A DNA stretch of 60,200 nucleotides from Caulobacter vibrioides (GCA_001449105.1 LNIY01000082.1:1-60200), one strand, 5' to 3'; shown: positions 38,872-48,002, numbered from the stretch's first letter. The notes: generated by a model not told the origin, from the letters alone. A program made the numbers and translations.

Positions 38872-38899
38872 ATCCAACGCACAGACCGCAGGATCACCC

Positions 38900-40090
38900 A
38901 TGACCTTCCGCACCCTCGACACCGCCGATCTCGCCGGCAAGCGCGCCCTGGTCCGGGTGGACTTCAACGTGCCCGTCGACGGCGGCCGGATCACCGACGA
39001 CACCCGTCTGCGCGCGGCCCTGCCGACCATCCACTACCTCTCCAAGCAAGGCGCCAAGGTGGTGCTGCTCGCCCACTTCGACCGCCCCAAGGGCAAGGTC
39101 GTGCCGGAGATGAGCCTGGGCTTCGTGGCCGAGCCGCTGAGCAAGCTGCTGGAGCAGCCGGTGGCCTTCGCCTCGGACGCCATCGGTCCTGAGGCCGCCA
39201 AGGTCGTCGACGGTCTTGAGAACGGCGGCGTCGCCCTGCTGGAGAACGTCCGCTTCCACGCCGGCGAGGAAAAGAACGATCCCGAGTTCGCCAAGGCCCT
39301 GGCCGCCAACGGCGACGTCTACGTCAACGACGCCTTCAGCGCCGCCCACCGCGCCCACGCCTCGACCGAAGGCCTGGCCAAGCTGCTGCCGGCCTATCCG
39401 GGCCTGGCCATGCAGCGCGAGTTGGAAGCCCTGGACGCCGCTCTGGGCAACCCGAAGAAGCCTGTGATCGGCATCGTCGGCGGCTCGAAGGTCTCGACCA
39501 AGCTCGACCTGCTCAACAATCTGGTCGCCAAGCTGGACCGCCTGGCCATCGGCGGCGGCATGGCCAACACCTTCCTGTTCGCCCAGGGCCACGACGTCGG
39601 CGGCTCGCTCTGCGAAAAGGACCTGGCCGACACCGCCCGCGAGATCATGAAGAAGGCCGACGCCGCCGGCTGCGAACTGCTGCTGCCGGTCGACGTGGTC
39701 GTGGCCAAGAAGGTCGCGCCGGGCGTCGAATCCGCCGTCCGCCCGCTGGACGGCGTGCAGGCCGACGACCTGATCCTCGACGCAGGCCCCGAGAGCACCA
39801 GGAAGCTCCTGGCGGCCATGGATCAAAGCGTCACCTTGATCTGGAACGGTCCGCTGGGCGTGTTCGAGGTGCAACCTTTCGACGAAGCGACCGTTTCGGC
39901 GGCGAAACACGCCGCCTCTCTCGCGAAATCGGGTAAGATCGTGGCGGTCGCCGGCGGCGGTGATACCGTCGCGGCGTTGAACCACGCAGGCGTGTCGGCC
40001 GACTTCACCTTCGTCTCGACGGCGGGCGGCGCGTTCCTGGAATGGATGGAGGGCAAGACGCTTCCGGGCGTCGCGGCTCTCGAAGCCTAA
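38900..40090 (+). CDS. pgk: Phosphoglycerate kinase
   Basis: Pgk makes ATP from 1,3-bisphosphoglycerate. The 396-residue protein has the signature [28 protein letters not shown], a central [17 protein letters not shown], and the C-terminal [16 protein letters not shown]. The ATG at 38900 follows a REP doublet directly and the ribosome site is weak (CAGGATCACCC). It is followed by fba after 204 bp. Confidence 0.97.
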   Translation: MTFRTLDTADLAGKRALVRVDFNVPVDGGRITDDTRLRAALPTIHYLSKQGAKVVLLAHFDRPKGKVVPEMSLGFVAEPLSKLLEQPVAFASDAIGPEAAKVVDGLENGGVALLENVRFHAGEEKNDPEFAKALAANGDVYVNDAFSAAHRAHASTEGLAKLLPAYPGLAMQRELEALDAALGNPKKPVIGIVGGSKVSTKLDLLNNLVAKLDRLAIGGGMANTFLFAQGHDVGGSLCEKDLADTAREIMKKADAAGCELLLPVDVVVAKKVAPGVESAVRPLDGVQADDLILDAGPESTRKLLAAMDQSVTLIWNGPLGVFEVQPFDEATVSAAKHAASLAKSGKIVAVAGGGDTVAALNHAGVSADFTFVSTAGGAFLEWMEGKTLPGVAALEA

Positions 40091-40294
40091 AGGGAGGATC
40101 CCGACGAGCCGAAGACGGCCGCGGGACCATCGAACCAAGTCGGAAAGCCCCGCCCGAGCCTTTCGGAGCCGGGGCCTCCGCTCGCGGGACCCGGACGAGG
40201 AACCGGCCCCGCGATCCCCGGGCAAAGAGCGCAAAAGCGCCGCGCCCCAAAAACAAGAACCAATCAACGACTTCAAAGCTTGCAGGAGAAATAC

Positions 40295-41386
40295 GTGGCG
40301 AGGATCACGCTTAGGCAGTTGCTGGACCATGCGGCGGAGCATGAGTACGGGCTGCCCGCCTTCAACATCAACAACATGGAGCAGGGCCTGGCCATCATGG
40401 AGGCCGCCGATGCGGTCGACAGCCCGGTCATCATCCAGGCCTCGCGCGGCGCGCGGAACTACGCCAACGACATCATGTTGGCCCGGATGATCGACGCCCT
40501 GGTCGACATCTACCCGCACATTCCGGTGTGCATGCACCAGGACCACGGCAACGGCCCGGCGACCTGCGCCACGGCGATCCAGTACGGCTTCACCTCGGTG
40601 ATGATGGACGGCTCGCTGATGGAGGACGCCAAGACCCCCGCCAGCTACGAATACAACGTCGACGTCACCCGCCGGGTGGTCGAGATGGCCCACAGCTGCG
40701 GCGTCTCGGTCGAGGGCGAGCTGGGCGTGCTGGGCTCGCTGGAGACCGGCATGGGCGAGGCCGAGGACGGCCACGGCTTCGAGGGCAAGCTGAGCCACGA
40801 CGAACTGCTGACCGATCCGGACCAGGCCGTCGACTTCGTGCAGGCCACCGGCGTCGACGCCCTGGCCATCGCCATGGGCACCAGCCACGGCGCCTACAAG
40901 TTCACGCGCAAGCCGGACGGCGACGTCCTGGCCATGAACGTGATCGAGGAGATCCACCGCCGCCTGCCCAACACCCACCTGGTGATGCACGGCTCCTCGT
41001 CGGTGCCGCAGGACCTGCAGGACATCATCAACGCCTATGGCGGCGAGATGCCCCAGACCTGGGGCGTGCCGGTCGAAGAGATCCAGCGCGGCATCAAGCA
41101 CGGCGTGCGCAAGATCAACGTCGACACCGACAACCGCATGGCCATCACCGGCGCCATCCGCAAGCTGCTGGTCGAGAAGCCGCACGAGTTCGACCCGCGC
41201 GCCTATCTCAAGCCCGCCAAGGAAGCCATGCGCAAGGTCTGCCAGGCGCGCTTCACCGAGTTCGGCTCGGCCGGCCACGCCGGCAAGATCCGCGCGATCT
41301 CGACCGCGGCCATGGCCAAGCGCTACCTGTCGGGCGAGCTGAACGCCAAGTTCGGCGCCGCCGCCGGCAAGGCCGCCGCCGAATAG
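40295..41386 (+). CDS. fba: Class II fructose-1,6-bisphosphate aldolase
   Basis: This zinc-dependent aldolase cleaves fructose 1,6-bisphosphate. The 363-residue protein shows [11 protein letters not shown], the metal site [10 protein letters not shown] and [10 protein letters not shown], and the C-terminal [18 protein letters not shown], typical of the class IIB or Calvin-type subgroup. The start is the GTG at 40295, 6 nt after AGGAG; an earlier TTG at 40280 overlaps that site. The 204-bp leader contains a GC-rich hairpin (40146-40173) of unknown role. Confidence 0.96.
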   Translation: MARITLRQLLDHAAEHEYGLPAFNINNMEQGLAIMEAADAVDSPVIIQASRGARNYANDIMLARMIDALVDIYPHIPVCMHQDHGNGPATCATAIQYGFTSVMMDGSLMEDAKTPASYEYNVDVTRRVVEMAHSCGVSVEGELGVLGSLETGMGEAEDGHGFEGKLSHDELLTDPDQAVDFVQATGVDALAIAMGTSHGAYKFTRKPDGDVLAMNVIEEIHRRLPNTHLVMHGSSSVPQDLQDIINAYGGEMPQTWGVPVEEIQRGIKHGVRKINVDTDNRMAITGAIRKLLVEKPHEFDPRAYLKPAKEAMRKVCQARFTEFGSAGHAGKIRAISTAAMAKRYLSGELNAKFGAAAGKAAAE

Positions 41387-41410
41387 ACCTTTCCGCCCAG
41401 GCGGGAACGA

Positions 41411-41442
41411 GGGCCCTTCCGGTTTGCCGGGAGGGTCCTTTT
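41411..41442 (+). terminator. Rho-independent terminator after fba
   Basis: A 12-bp stem (GGGCCCTTCCGG with CCGGGAGGGTCC, two G-U pairs), TTTG loop and TTTT tail, 24 bp past the fba stop codon. Confidence 0.87.
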
Positions 41443-41508
41443 CGTTTCGGGGCGCTTTTCGGACATTTCTTGCTGACCATAGCGCCGGATAGCTGCTAGA
41501 GGCAGATC

Positions 41509-41522
41509 GTCTCCTCGGAGAC
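41509..41522. promoter_or_regulatory. Hairpin overlapping the leader ORF ribosome site
   Basis: GTCTCC-TC-GGAGAC is a perfect 6-bp dyad. Its right arm contains the GGAG that would serve the ATG at 41532, so pairing could block initiation. Confidence 0.4.
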
Positions 41523-41531
41523 GGCATCTTC

Positions 41532-41681
41532 ATGCCCATGGGCCTGAACAGCGTCGAAGCCTTCCGCGCCGGTCGCACGACCGCCGCCGGCCTCGCCCTG
41601 CCCGTCTCCGGCCGCGCGCTTCTTCTCACCGTACTTATTACCGCCTGGCCTCCAGGAACGGGACGAACGCGCGCGTCTTAG
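41532..41681 (+). CDS. Candidate leader peptide with rare Leu/Val/Ile codons
   Basis: The 49-codon ORF starts MPMGLNSVEAFRAGRTTAAG and contains RALLLTVLITAWPPGTGR. The codons across that block are CTT CTT CTC ACC GTA CTT ATT ACC, all but absent from neighbouring genes, which use CTG, CTC, GTC and ATC. The TAG stop is 31 bp before a strong terminator. This is the layout of amino-acid attenuation leaders such as ilv (Leu, Val, Ile, Thr). No biosynthetic gene follows. A second ATG lies two codons in. Peptide function is inferred. Confidence 0.5.
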   Translation: MPMGLNSVEAFRAGRTTAAGLALPVSGRALLLTVLITAWPPGTGRTRAS

Positions 41682-41712
41682 CGACCGCCGAACGAGATCG
41701 CAGGATCTTCGA

Positions 41713-41743
41713 ACCCCGCTCCTTCCAAGGCGCGGGGTTTTTT
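41713..41743 (+). terminator. Attenuator-like terminator before the gene at 41785
   Basis: ACCCCGC and GCGGGGT arms, an inner CCTT/AAGG pairing and a run of six T. It follows the leader ORF and precedes a coding start by 41 bp. AGATC-GCAG-GATCT just upstream (41694-41708) could form a competing structure. Confidence 0.8.
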
Positions 41744-41784
41744 GTCGTGCGGTCCGTCGGCCTGAACCCTCAGGAGAAACGACC

Positions 41785-42105
41785 ATGACCTTGCAAGCCC
41801 CCTCCCCGTCCGAACACGCCGCCCCGCCCGTCGGGCGGATCCGCGCGGCCGCCCGTCGCTTCGTTCGCGAACTGGCCGCCGACGAGCTGCTGGAACACGT
41901 GGGCCGCATCGAGTCGCTGGTGGCCGCGCCGCCCGCGCCCGAGGCCTCGCGGGCGGTGATCGTCGGCCTGGCGGGGCTGGCGCCGTTCGATCCGGCCCGC
42001 GACCTGATCTTCACCGGCGGCGAGAGCGACGGCCCGGCCGTGCGGCTGACGGCCTTCGACCGCACGGGGCGGGTTCTGCAGCGCGTGGAGCTTTCCGCCC
42101 CGTGA
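41785..42105 (+). CDS. Hypothetical protein downstream of the attenuator-like leader
   Basis: The 106-residue soluble protein has an N-terminal Pro/Ala-rich tail, a helical stretch (RAAARRFVRELAADELLEHVGRIESLV, in outline) and a C-terminal beta-type segment (VRLTAFDRTGRVLQRVELS). I recognise no family. CAGGAGAAAC lies 6 bp before the ATG. It is the only plus-strand gene after the leader, so it is the apparent target of the attenuator. It is convergent with nrsF and ends 8 bp before that gene's stop. Confidence 0.7.
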   Translation: MTLQAPSPSEHAAPPVGRIRAAARRFVRELAADELLEHVGRIESLVAAPPAPEASRAVIVGLAGLAPFDPARDLIFTGGESDGPAVRLTAFDRTGRVLQRVELSAP

Positions 42106-42113
42106 GCGTCGTC

Positions 42114-42776
42114 CTAGATCGCGGCCAGCCGGTTGAGGGCGGCGCCGGCGAGGCCGCACAGCAGCACGCCGCCCAGGTACCACAGGCCCACGAACACGAA
42201 GGTCGAGTGCGGGCAGTGCAGGCCGTAGACGCTGGCGGCCACGCCGCCGGCGAAGACGCCCGCCGCGAAGCCCGCCAGGACCGGCCGCTCGCTCTCGACG
42301 CCGCGCAGCACCGTCAGGGTCAGCAGCAGGGTCGGCAGGGCCAGGGCGACGATGTTGAAGAAGCATGCGCCCACCGAAGCCGGCGCGAACAGGCGCGCCA
42401 GCTGCGCCGGCTCAAGCTGCGTCGCCTCGGTCACGCCGCCGACGACGAAGACCAGCGCCGCGATGGCGGCCACGACGATCGCCGTGGGGGCCGGCGGGCC
42501 GCGGCGGATCAGGCGGGCCAGGCCGTCGAACCCCGCGGCCGCCAGGGCGGCCGTATAGGCCATCTTCAGCCAGAAAAAGGGGTGCAGCGGCGCGGTTTCG
42601 AGATCGGGGCGCAGGTCCAGCCAGAAGAACACCAGCAACAGCGCCGCCAGGCCGCCGGCGACACCGATCTCGGCCAGACGCCAGGCCGGCCGCGTGGCCT
42701 TCGGCCGCCACGTCGAGGCGCCGGGCGTCCGGGCGGCGAGCACGCCGTCGTCATAGGTCGCGTCGTCGAAGGCCAA
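42114..42776 (-). CDS. nrsF: NrsF-type membrane anti-sigma protein (DUF1109)
   Basis: The 220-residue protein has six hydrophobic helices from about residue 38 and two Cys (138 in SVGACFFN, 188 in YGLHCPHS). They correspond in context to the two Cys of Caulobacter crescentus NrsF, which senses metals and holds the ECF factor SigF at the membrane. In C. crescentus nrsF is next to sigF and near gap-pgk-fba. Here the neighbourhood is the same, but I find no sigma-factor gene on either side. Naming is by family and synteny. Confidence 0.82.
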   Translation of the reverse strand: MAFDDATYDDGVLAARTPGASTWRPKATRPAWRLAEIGVAGGLAALLLVFFWLDLRPDLETAPLHPFFWLKMAYTAALAAAGFDGLARLIRRGPPAPTAIVVAAIAALVFVVGGVTEATQLEPAQLARLFAPASVGACFFNIVALALPTLLLTLTVLRGVESERPVLAGFAAGVFAGGVAASVYGLHCPHSTFVFVGLWYLGGVLLCGLAGAALNRLAAI

Positions 42777-42854
42777 TCGCTTCCCCCCGCAACAGGCTTG
42801 TTTTTCCGGCCGCCCGTCCCCTGGCGACGCGTGCTCGTGAGAGGCGATCTCAAA

Positions 42855-42880
42855 GCCGGGGCGAATGCGTAAAGGTTAGG
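42855..42880 (-). promoter_or_regulatory. Possible ECF-type -35 element upstream of nrsF
   Basis: On the minus strand CCTAACCTTTACGC resembles the AACC core of extracytoplasmic-function -35 elements such as GTAACC. I cannot find a convincing -10 CGAA at the right distance, so this is weak. Confidence 0.25.
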
Positions 42881-42987
42881 CAGAGGAAGTCAATACCGGC
42901 GTTCTGCGAGATTGCGGAACAGCCTGTGGATGCATCTCGCTGCCTGGCTGAGCGGCGCCGCGCGCGGCCCGTCTGGGCTGCACCAGG

Positions 42988-43371
42988 TCATCCGAAGACG
43001 GACGAACGGCTTTTCCAGCGCCGGTCGCAAAGCGCCGCCAGGGCCACGCCGACCGCATAGCAGGCCAGGTCCTTCAGATCGAAGACGCCGCCGAACACCA
43101 CCCGCGCCACGCGGCTGGCGCCCAGGCCAACCAGATCAAGCACATGCAGCGCCTGGCCGATCTCGATCGCCGCGCCCAGGCCGAAGGCCGCGACGGCCGC
43201 GCCGGCCCGCCCCAGCGGCGTCACGCCGCGCAGGCCGAAATAGGCCATCGCCGTGGCCAGCACGTCGCCCAGATAGGGCCGCACGAAGGCGTCGCGCACG
43301 AACAGCGCGATCACCACCTCGACCGCGAACAGCGCGATGGCGACGGCCAGATGACCCGAGCGAATCCGCAT
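42988..43371 (-). CDS. DUF2809-type membrane protein
   Basis: The 127-residue protein has four hydrophobic helices. It contains the family segment FVRPYLGDVLATAMAYFGLRG and ends AVGVALAALCDRRW. Its start is taken as the ATG at 43371, with GGGAG 9 nt upstream; an ATG five codons earlier is possible. It lies about 210 bp upstream of nrsF on the same strand, where sigF would be expected. Function unknown. Confidence 0.75.
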   Translation of the reverse strand: MRIRSGHLAVAIALFAVEVVIALFVRDAFVRPYLGDVLATAMAYFGLRGVTPLGRAGAAVAAFGLGAAIEIGQALHVLDLVGLGASRVARVVFGGVFDLKDLACYAVGVALAALCDRRWKSRSSVFG

Positions 43372-43416
43372 GACCTCTCCCGACACGAAGGCCGGGAGAA
43401 GGCCGCGTCAAAGCCA

Positions 43417-43989
43417 TCAGTGCAAGGTGGGACGGACGGGCGCGCGCCGCCACAGCTGGGCGGTCAGGGCGTTGGCCACGCCCAGCCAGCCGAGATCCGG
43501 GGCCGAGGCGCCGCCGACCTTGCGAGCCTCCACCGCGTAGGCGGCCGAAGCGCCCAGCGAAGCGGTGGCTACGGCCAGCTGGCCGCCGCCCCGTTTCGTG
43601 CCGAACGCCAGCCACAGGGCGTTGAAGCCCTGGGTCAGGCTCCACAGGGTCAGCGCGCGGGTGCGGGCCGGGCTGGACGGCGCGTTCCAGGTGCGCAGCC
43701 CCGACAGCGTCATGGCGATGAACAGCGGCGGCAGCAGCAGGCTTGTCAGGGGCTTGGGCTGGTGGGCGACCGGCTCGTGCATCTCGGCATAGCCGACCGC
43801 ATATTCCTCGTCGTCGATCACCCGCTCGTGGCGGCGGCCCAGCAGCGATGCGGCGAGGATCGCGCCGCCCGCCAGGGCAAGGCCGATGGCCAGCTGGGTG
43901 CCGGCGCTATTGCCGCTCGTGTCCGGCTGGAACGCTTCGCGGCCAGGCAGGGCGCGGGGGGCGTACGGCTTGCCGGGGGTGATGCGCAT
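43417..43989 (-). CDS. Five-helix membrane protein, distantly TspO-like
   Basis: The 190-residue protein has hydrophobic helices at about 31-51, 83-100, 112-130, 136-153 and 160-180. The stretch WNAPSSPARTRALTLWSLTQ followed by FNALWLAFG resembles TspO/MBR tryptophan-rich proteins, which bind porphyrins, but several conserved aromatics are missing. A charged cytoplasmic loop (RRHERVIDDEEYAVGYAEMH) follows the first helix. The assignment is tentative. Confidence 0.6.
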   Translation of the reverse strand: MRITPGKPYAPRALPGREAFQPDTSGNSAGTQLAIGLALAGGAILAASLLGRRHERVIDDEEYAVGYAEMHEPVAHQPKPLTSLLLPPLFIAMTLSGLRTWNAPSSPARTRALTLWSLTQGFNALWLAFGTKRGGGQLAVATASLGASAAYAVEARKVGGASAPDLGWLGVANALTAQLWRRAPVRPTLH

Positions 43990-44047
43990 TGACGGACTCC
44001 TCGTTAACTCGGAACCCTAAACCGTCCAGTTTCCGGCTTGGTTCCAG

Positions 44048-44599
44048 ATGAACAGCGCCCCCGCGCCCATCCTGCAACGTCCCGCGCGCGTCGTCGAGAT
44101 CGAGACTATCCGCGACCTCGAACGCGCCTCGGCCCAGCGTTTCCTGGGCCTGATGGACGCCATCGCCGCCGACGAGCCCACGCCCGCCCCGCTCCTGGCC
44201 CGGCGAATCGTCGAGGGCGGGCTGCTCGTCGCGGAGATCGAGGCGACGGTCGTGGCTTTCGTCATGTTCCGCCCGCTGGAAGGCGGCCTCTATGTCGAAC
44301 AGCTCGACGTCCTGCCCTCGCTCGCCGGCCGACGGATCGGCGCGGCCCTGCTGGACGCCGTGGCCGAGCGGGCGAACGGCGGCGACCTGACGCTGTCGAC
44401 CTTTCGTGACGTGCCGTGGAACGCCCCCTACTACGCCCGCCTGGGCTTCGAGGTCGCCGACGGCCTGACGCCCGGCATGGCGGCGATCCGCGCCGAGCAC
44501 CTGGCGCGGGGCCTCGACGAGGACGCGCGGGTGTTCATGCGCCGCCCGGCCACGAAGCCGCTGTCGCCGGACGGGCGCCGCCGCGCCGCCCAACCTTGA
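44048..44599 (+). CDS. GNAT-family N-acetyltransferase
   Basis: The 183-residue protein contains the acetyl-CoA-binding core: a beta-strand (GGLYVEQLDVLPSLAG) leading into the R-x-x-G-x-A loop (GRRIGAALLDAVAERA), and the downstream NAPYYARLGFEVAD. The substrate is unknown. It is plus-strand, 48 bp before the esterase gene, with which it may be cotranscribed. Confidence 0.9.
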   Translation: MNSAPAPILQRPARVVEIETIRDLERASAQRFLGLMDAIAADEPTPAPLLARRIVEGGLLVAEIEATVVAFVMFRPLEGGLYVEQLDVLPSLAGRRIGAALLDAVAERANGGDLTLSTFRDVPWNAPYYARLGFEVADGLTPGMAAIRAEHLARGLDEDARVFMRRPATKPLSPDGRRRAAQP

Positions 44600-44646
44600 C
44601 CAGAATTCTCCCGCGAACTGCGCCGACGGACAGGGGGAGCTCCAGG

Positions 44647-45777
44647 ATGATGTTTCGAGCCATGCTGGCGACGGCGGCGATAGCCGCGGCGGGCGCGACG
44701 GGCGCGCACGCCCAGACGACCTTTCCAGACCTGCCCTCGGGGTCGCTGGTCCAGGACTGCGGCGCGACCGGCGCCAACCCCGACATCTGCCGCCTGCGCG
44801 AAGCCGTCCCGGCCGCGACCCTGGCCACGCAGCTGGGCGAGGCCCGCGCCGCCGTCTGGCGCGAAGGCGACCGCCTGCTGGTCGCCGTCCGCACCGGATC
44901 GGCCGAACCGATGCTCGCCGGCTCGATCCTGGCCCCGCTGGCCAAGGCCGAGGGAGCAGACCTGGCCACCCTGGTCGTGCGGATCCCGCGCCTGGACGAG
45001 GCGCTGATCGACGTCTTCCTGGTCGGCGGCGAGGGTCCGGTCACGCCGCAGGTCTATCGCGGCCCCAAGGCCCCGCCCGCCCAGACGCCGATCCCGCAGC
45101 TGCGCGGCCGGGTGGTCGAGGAGACCCTCGACAGCAAGGCCCTGGGCGCGCCGCGCGGCCTGACGGTCTACCTGCCGCCCGGCTTCGATCAGGCCAGGAC
45201 CTATCCGGTCGCCTATCTGGCCGACGGCCGCAGCGTGGCCTTCTACGCCCGCCTCATCGAGCCGGCGATCCTGGACGGGCGCGTGCGGCCGGTCGTGCTG
45301 GTCGGCGTGCATTCCGGCCAAGGCCAGCAGCGCGCCATCGACTACCTGCTCGACTGGAAGGGCTCGGACGCCGGCTTCGAGGCCCACGAGCGGTTCTTCC
45401 TGGAGGAGGTGATGCCCCGCGCCGAGACGCTGTACGGCGCGTCGAGGAAGCGCGAGGAGCGGCTGGTGACCGGCAAGTCGAACGGCGGCGACTGGGCGCT
45501 CGACATCGCCCTGCGCCATCCCGACCTCTTCGCCCAGGCCGCACCGGCCGCCATGGCCCGCAGCAAGGCCAAGGGCGTCGAGACGCCCGGTCGGCCGCGC
45601 CTGTTCGTGACCACCGGCCTGTTCGATCCGGGCATCACCCGCTCGCGCGAGACCGCCGCGCGCGCCAGGGCCTCCGGCGACGAGGTGGTGCTGGTCGAGC
45701 CGGTCAGCGGCCATGGCGGGCTGTTCTACCAGGAGCGCCTGGTCGAGATCCTGGCCTGGGCCTTCGGCCGCCCCTGA
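44647..45777 (+). CDS. Exported alpha/beta-hydrolase, esterase D/Fes type
   Basis: The 376-residue protein has a signal peptide (AAIAAAGATGAHAQ), an N-terminal accessory domain and a C-terminal esterase fold with LTVYLPPGFDQARTYPVAYL, the nucleophile elbow GKSNGGDWALDIA (Ser in G-x-S-x-G) and a final His (VSGHGGLFYQERL). Related periplasmic esterases hydrolyse siderophore or carbohydrate esters. Two adjacent ATGs follow a GGGGAG site; the first is used. Confidence 0.87.
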   Translation: MMFRAMLATAAIAAAGATGAHAQTTFPDLPSGSLVQDCGATGANPDICRLREAVPAATLATQLGEARAAVWREGDRLLVAVRTGSAEPMLAGSILAPLAKAEGADLATLVVRIPRLDEALIDVFLVGGEGPVTPQVYRGPKAPPAQTPIPQLRGRVVEETLDSKALGAPRGLTVYLPPGFDQARTYPVAYLADGRSVAFYARLIEPAILDGRVRPVVLVGVHSGQGQQRAIDYLLDWKGSDAGFEAHERFFLEEVMPRAETLYGASRKREERLVTGKSNGGDWALDIALRHPDLFAQAAPAAMARSKAKGVETPGRPRLFVTTGLFDPGITRSRETAARARASGDEVVLVEPVSGHGGLFYQERLVEILAWAFGRP

Positions 45778-45781
45778 GCCG

Positions 45782-46753
45782 CTAGCGCGGCAGCAGCGAG
45801 ATCGCCGTGCTGGCGACGGTGCTGACCGGCAGGGCCTTCAGGTCCGGCGACTTGATCACCGCCACGTGGCCGCGCGGACCGCACAGGGCCGGATCCGAGG
45901 CGTCGGAGAACAGGGCGATGGTCGGCGCGCCGGCCGCGGCCAGCAGGTGGGTCGGGCCGGTGTCGTTGCCGACCACCAGCGCGGCCTTGGCGCCGAGCAC
46001 CGCCAGCTGGGCGAAATCGGTGCGGCCGGTGAGGTCGCGAGCCTGGCCGGCGGCCTTCTGGATCTGCCGCGCCATGGCGCTTTCCTGCGGACCGCCGATG
46101 ATGACGATGTCCAGGCCCTTGGACTTCAGCAGCGCCGCCAGCTGGGCGTAGCTCTCGACCGGCCAGCGCTTCTCGGGCCGGTGGGCCGAGCCGCCCGGCA
46201 CCAGCAGCACGTAGGGCTTGGGCGTCACCGCGCCAGGCACCGGACGGGCGTCCTTGTGCTTGCGCAGGATCCACGACAGGTCCGGCGGCGGGGCGCTGCC
46301 CGGCTCGATCGGCGCGTCCGGCCAGATGCCGGCCTGGCGCAGCTGGTCGGCGTGCCGCTCCAGCGTGTGCATGTGATATCGGGCGCGGCCGCGCTGGGGC
46401 AGGCTGGCGCCCTTGGCGATCCCCGACCATTGCGGCGGGAACGGACGCAGGGCCTGGAAGTACCAGCCGGTGCGGTTGTTGGTCTGCAGGTCGTAGACGC
46501 GGTCGTACTTGGCCTTGCGGATGCGGCCCAGCATCTTGAACAGGTCGCCCGCGTCGCTGGGACGGCCGTCGACCTCGACGGCGTTGAAATAGGGCGACAG
46601 GCGCGCCAGGGCCTCGAACGGCGGGGTGGTCAGAAGGGTGATCTTGGCGCGCGGGTGGGCCTCGCGGATCTTCTTCATCGCCGCCAGGGCCAGGACGAAA
46701 TCGCCCAGCGCGCCCAGCTTGATGACCAGGACCTTCTTGATCTCCTTGCTCAA
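45782..46753 (-). CDS. Glycosyltransferase family 9 (heptosyltransferase-like)
   Basis: The 323-residue GT-B enzyme starts VLVIKLGALGDFVLALAAMK, the family 9 opening, and has LLVPGGSAHRPEKRWPVESYA and the donor-site VVGNDTGPTHLLAAAGAPTIALFSD (in outline). It probably adds heptose or a similar sugar in LPS core synthesis. Its start overlaps the preceding glycosyltransferase stop by 4 bp (ATGA), so the two are translationally coupled. Confidence 0.92.
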   Translation of the reverse strand: MSKEIKKVLVIKLGALGDFVLALAAMKKIREAHPRAKITLLTTPPFEALARLSPYFNAVEVDGRPSDAGDLFKMLGRIRKAKYDRVYDLQTNNRTGWYFQALRPFPPQWSGIAKGASLPQRGRARYHMHTLERHADQLRQAGIWPDAPIEPGSAPPPDLSWILRKHKDARPVPGAVTPKPYVLLVPGGSAHRPEKRWPVESYAQLAALLKSKGLDIVIIGGPQESAMARQIQKAAGQARDLTGRTDFAQLAVLGAKAALVVGNDTGPTHLLAAAGAPTIALFSDASDPALCGPRGHVAVIKSPDLKALPVSTVASTAISLLPR

Positions 46754-47946
46754 CCCTTCGACTCCACAGGCGCCGCCCCGGTATTCCGGGCGGCGATGAC
46801 GCGCGCATAGACCTTAAGGGTCGCCTCGACCATCGCGTCCACAGAATACAACCGTCGCGCTCGCGCGCGGGCGGCCATGCCCATCGCCTGACGACCCGCG
46901 GCGCCCGCCTCGCAGGCGTCGTTCAGGGCCTGGGCCCAGGCCTCGACGTCGCCGGGCGCGGCCAGCCAGCCGGTTTCCCCCGGGACCACCGTCTCGCGCG
47001 TGGCCCCGTGGTCGGCGGCGATCACCGGACGGCCCATGACCTGGGGCTCGACGGCCGTGCGGCCGAAGGCTTCCGGCTCCAGCGAGGGCGCGATGGCCAG
47101 ATCCGCCAGCAGGTAGGCGGCCGGCATGTCGTCGCAGTGGCCGACCAGCTTGACGCTGTCTTCCAGCCCGGCCTGGGCGATCATGTGCTCCAGCTCGGCG
47201 CGATAGCCCTTGCGGCCCTGGTCGTCGCCGGCCAGCAGCAGCAGCACGCGGGCGTCGCCCAGCGCCTTCAGCCGCGCCACCGCCTGGATCGCCAGGCCCT
47301 GGCCCTTCCAGCGGGTCAGGCGGCCGGCCAGCAGCACCTTCAGGCGACGCTCGTCGCCGGCCACGCCCCAGGCCTTGCGCAGGGCCTCGACCCGCTCGCC
47401 GGAGACGAAGCCGGGCTCGAACCGCGCCAGGTCCACCCCGCGCGGGATGGCCACCACCCTGTCGGGATGGATGCCGTGCTCGGCGATGACGTGGGCGCGG
47501 GTGTATTCGGAATTGGCGATGACCAGGTCGCCCTTGGTCATCACCGCGTTGTACCAGCGCTTGAGGCTGGACTTGGCGTTGTAGACCCCGTGATAGGTGG
47601 CCACGAACGGCGTCCGGGTGGCGTGCGCCGCCCACAGGGCCGAGAAGGCCGGGGCGCGCGAGCGGGCGTGGACCAGGGTCACCTTCTCGCGGCGGATCAG
47701 GTCGATCAGGCGCGCGGCGTTGCCCAGCATGATCAGGGGGTTCTTCGACTGCGCCGGCATCTGGGCCAGGCGGCCGCCGTCGGCCTCAAGCCGCGCGGCC
47801 ATGCGGCCGCCGCGCGTCGCCACCAGGGCCTTGCCGCCCTGGGCCACCACGCCATGCGCGACGTCGATCGTGGTCTGCTCGGCGCCGCCGGTTTCCAGTT
47901 CCGGAGTCACCTGCAGCAGGGTGAATTCATCGGGAAGGATGGACAC
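46750..47946 (-). CDS. Glycosyltransferase family 4 protein
   Basis: The 398-residue GT-B enzyme shows ELETGGAEQTTIDVAHG, the acceptor-side HARSRAPAFSALWAA and YHGVYNAKSSLKRWYN, and the donor site (AGRLTRWKGQGLAIQAV, EAFGRTAVEPQVMGRPVI). It is first of a two-gene LPS-type unit with the family 9 enzyme. Acceptor and donor are unknown. Confidence 0.92.
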   Translation of the reverse strand: MSILPDEFTLLQVTPELETGGAEQTTIDVAHGVVAQGGKALVATRGGRMAARLEADGGRLAQMPAQSKNPLIMLGNAARLIDLIRREKVTLVHARSRAPAFSALWAAHATRTPFVATYHGVYNAKSSLKRWYNAVMTKGDLVIANSEYTRAHVIAEHGIHPDRVVAIPRGVDLARFEPGFVSGERVEALRKAWGVAGDERRLKVLLAGRLTRWKGQGLAIQAVARLKALGDARVLLLLAGDDQGRKGYRAELEHMIAQAGLEDSVKLVGHCDDMPAAYLLADLAIAPSLEPEAFGRTAVEPQVMGRPVIAADHGATRETVVPGETGWLAAPGDVEAWAQALNDACEAGAAGRQAMGMAARARARRLYSVDAMVEATLKVYARVIAARNTGAAPVESKG

Positions 47947-48002
47947 GCCGCGCTCTGAAGAGGTTAGGAGGAGTTAGTTAGCGAAACGAACAAGGCCGCG
48001 CC

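Noticed and set aside
41496..42065. Minus-strand ORF over the attenuator region and the gene at 41785
   Set aside because: Its translation is Ser/Arg-rich and overlaps the plus-strand gene with the better ribosome site and codon use.
42777..42987. A remnant of sigF between nrsF and the DUF2809-type gene
   Set aside because: All three minus-strand frames were read. None contains sigma-region 2 or 4 motifs, so no remnant is supported.
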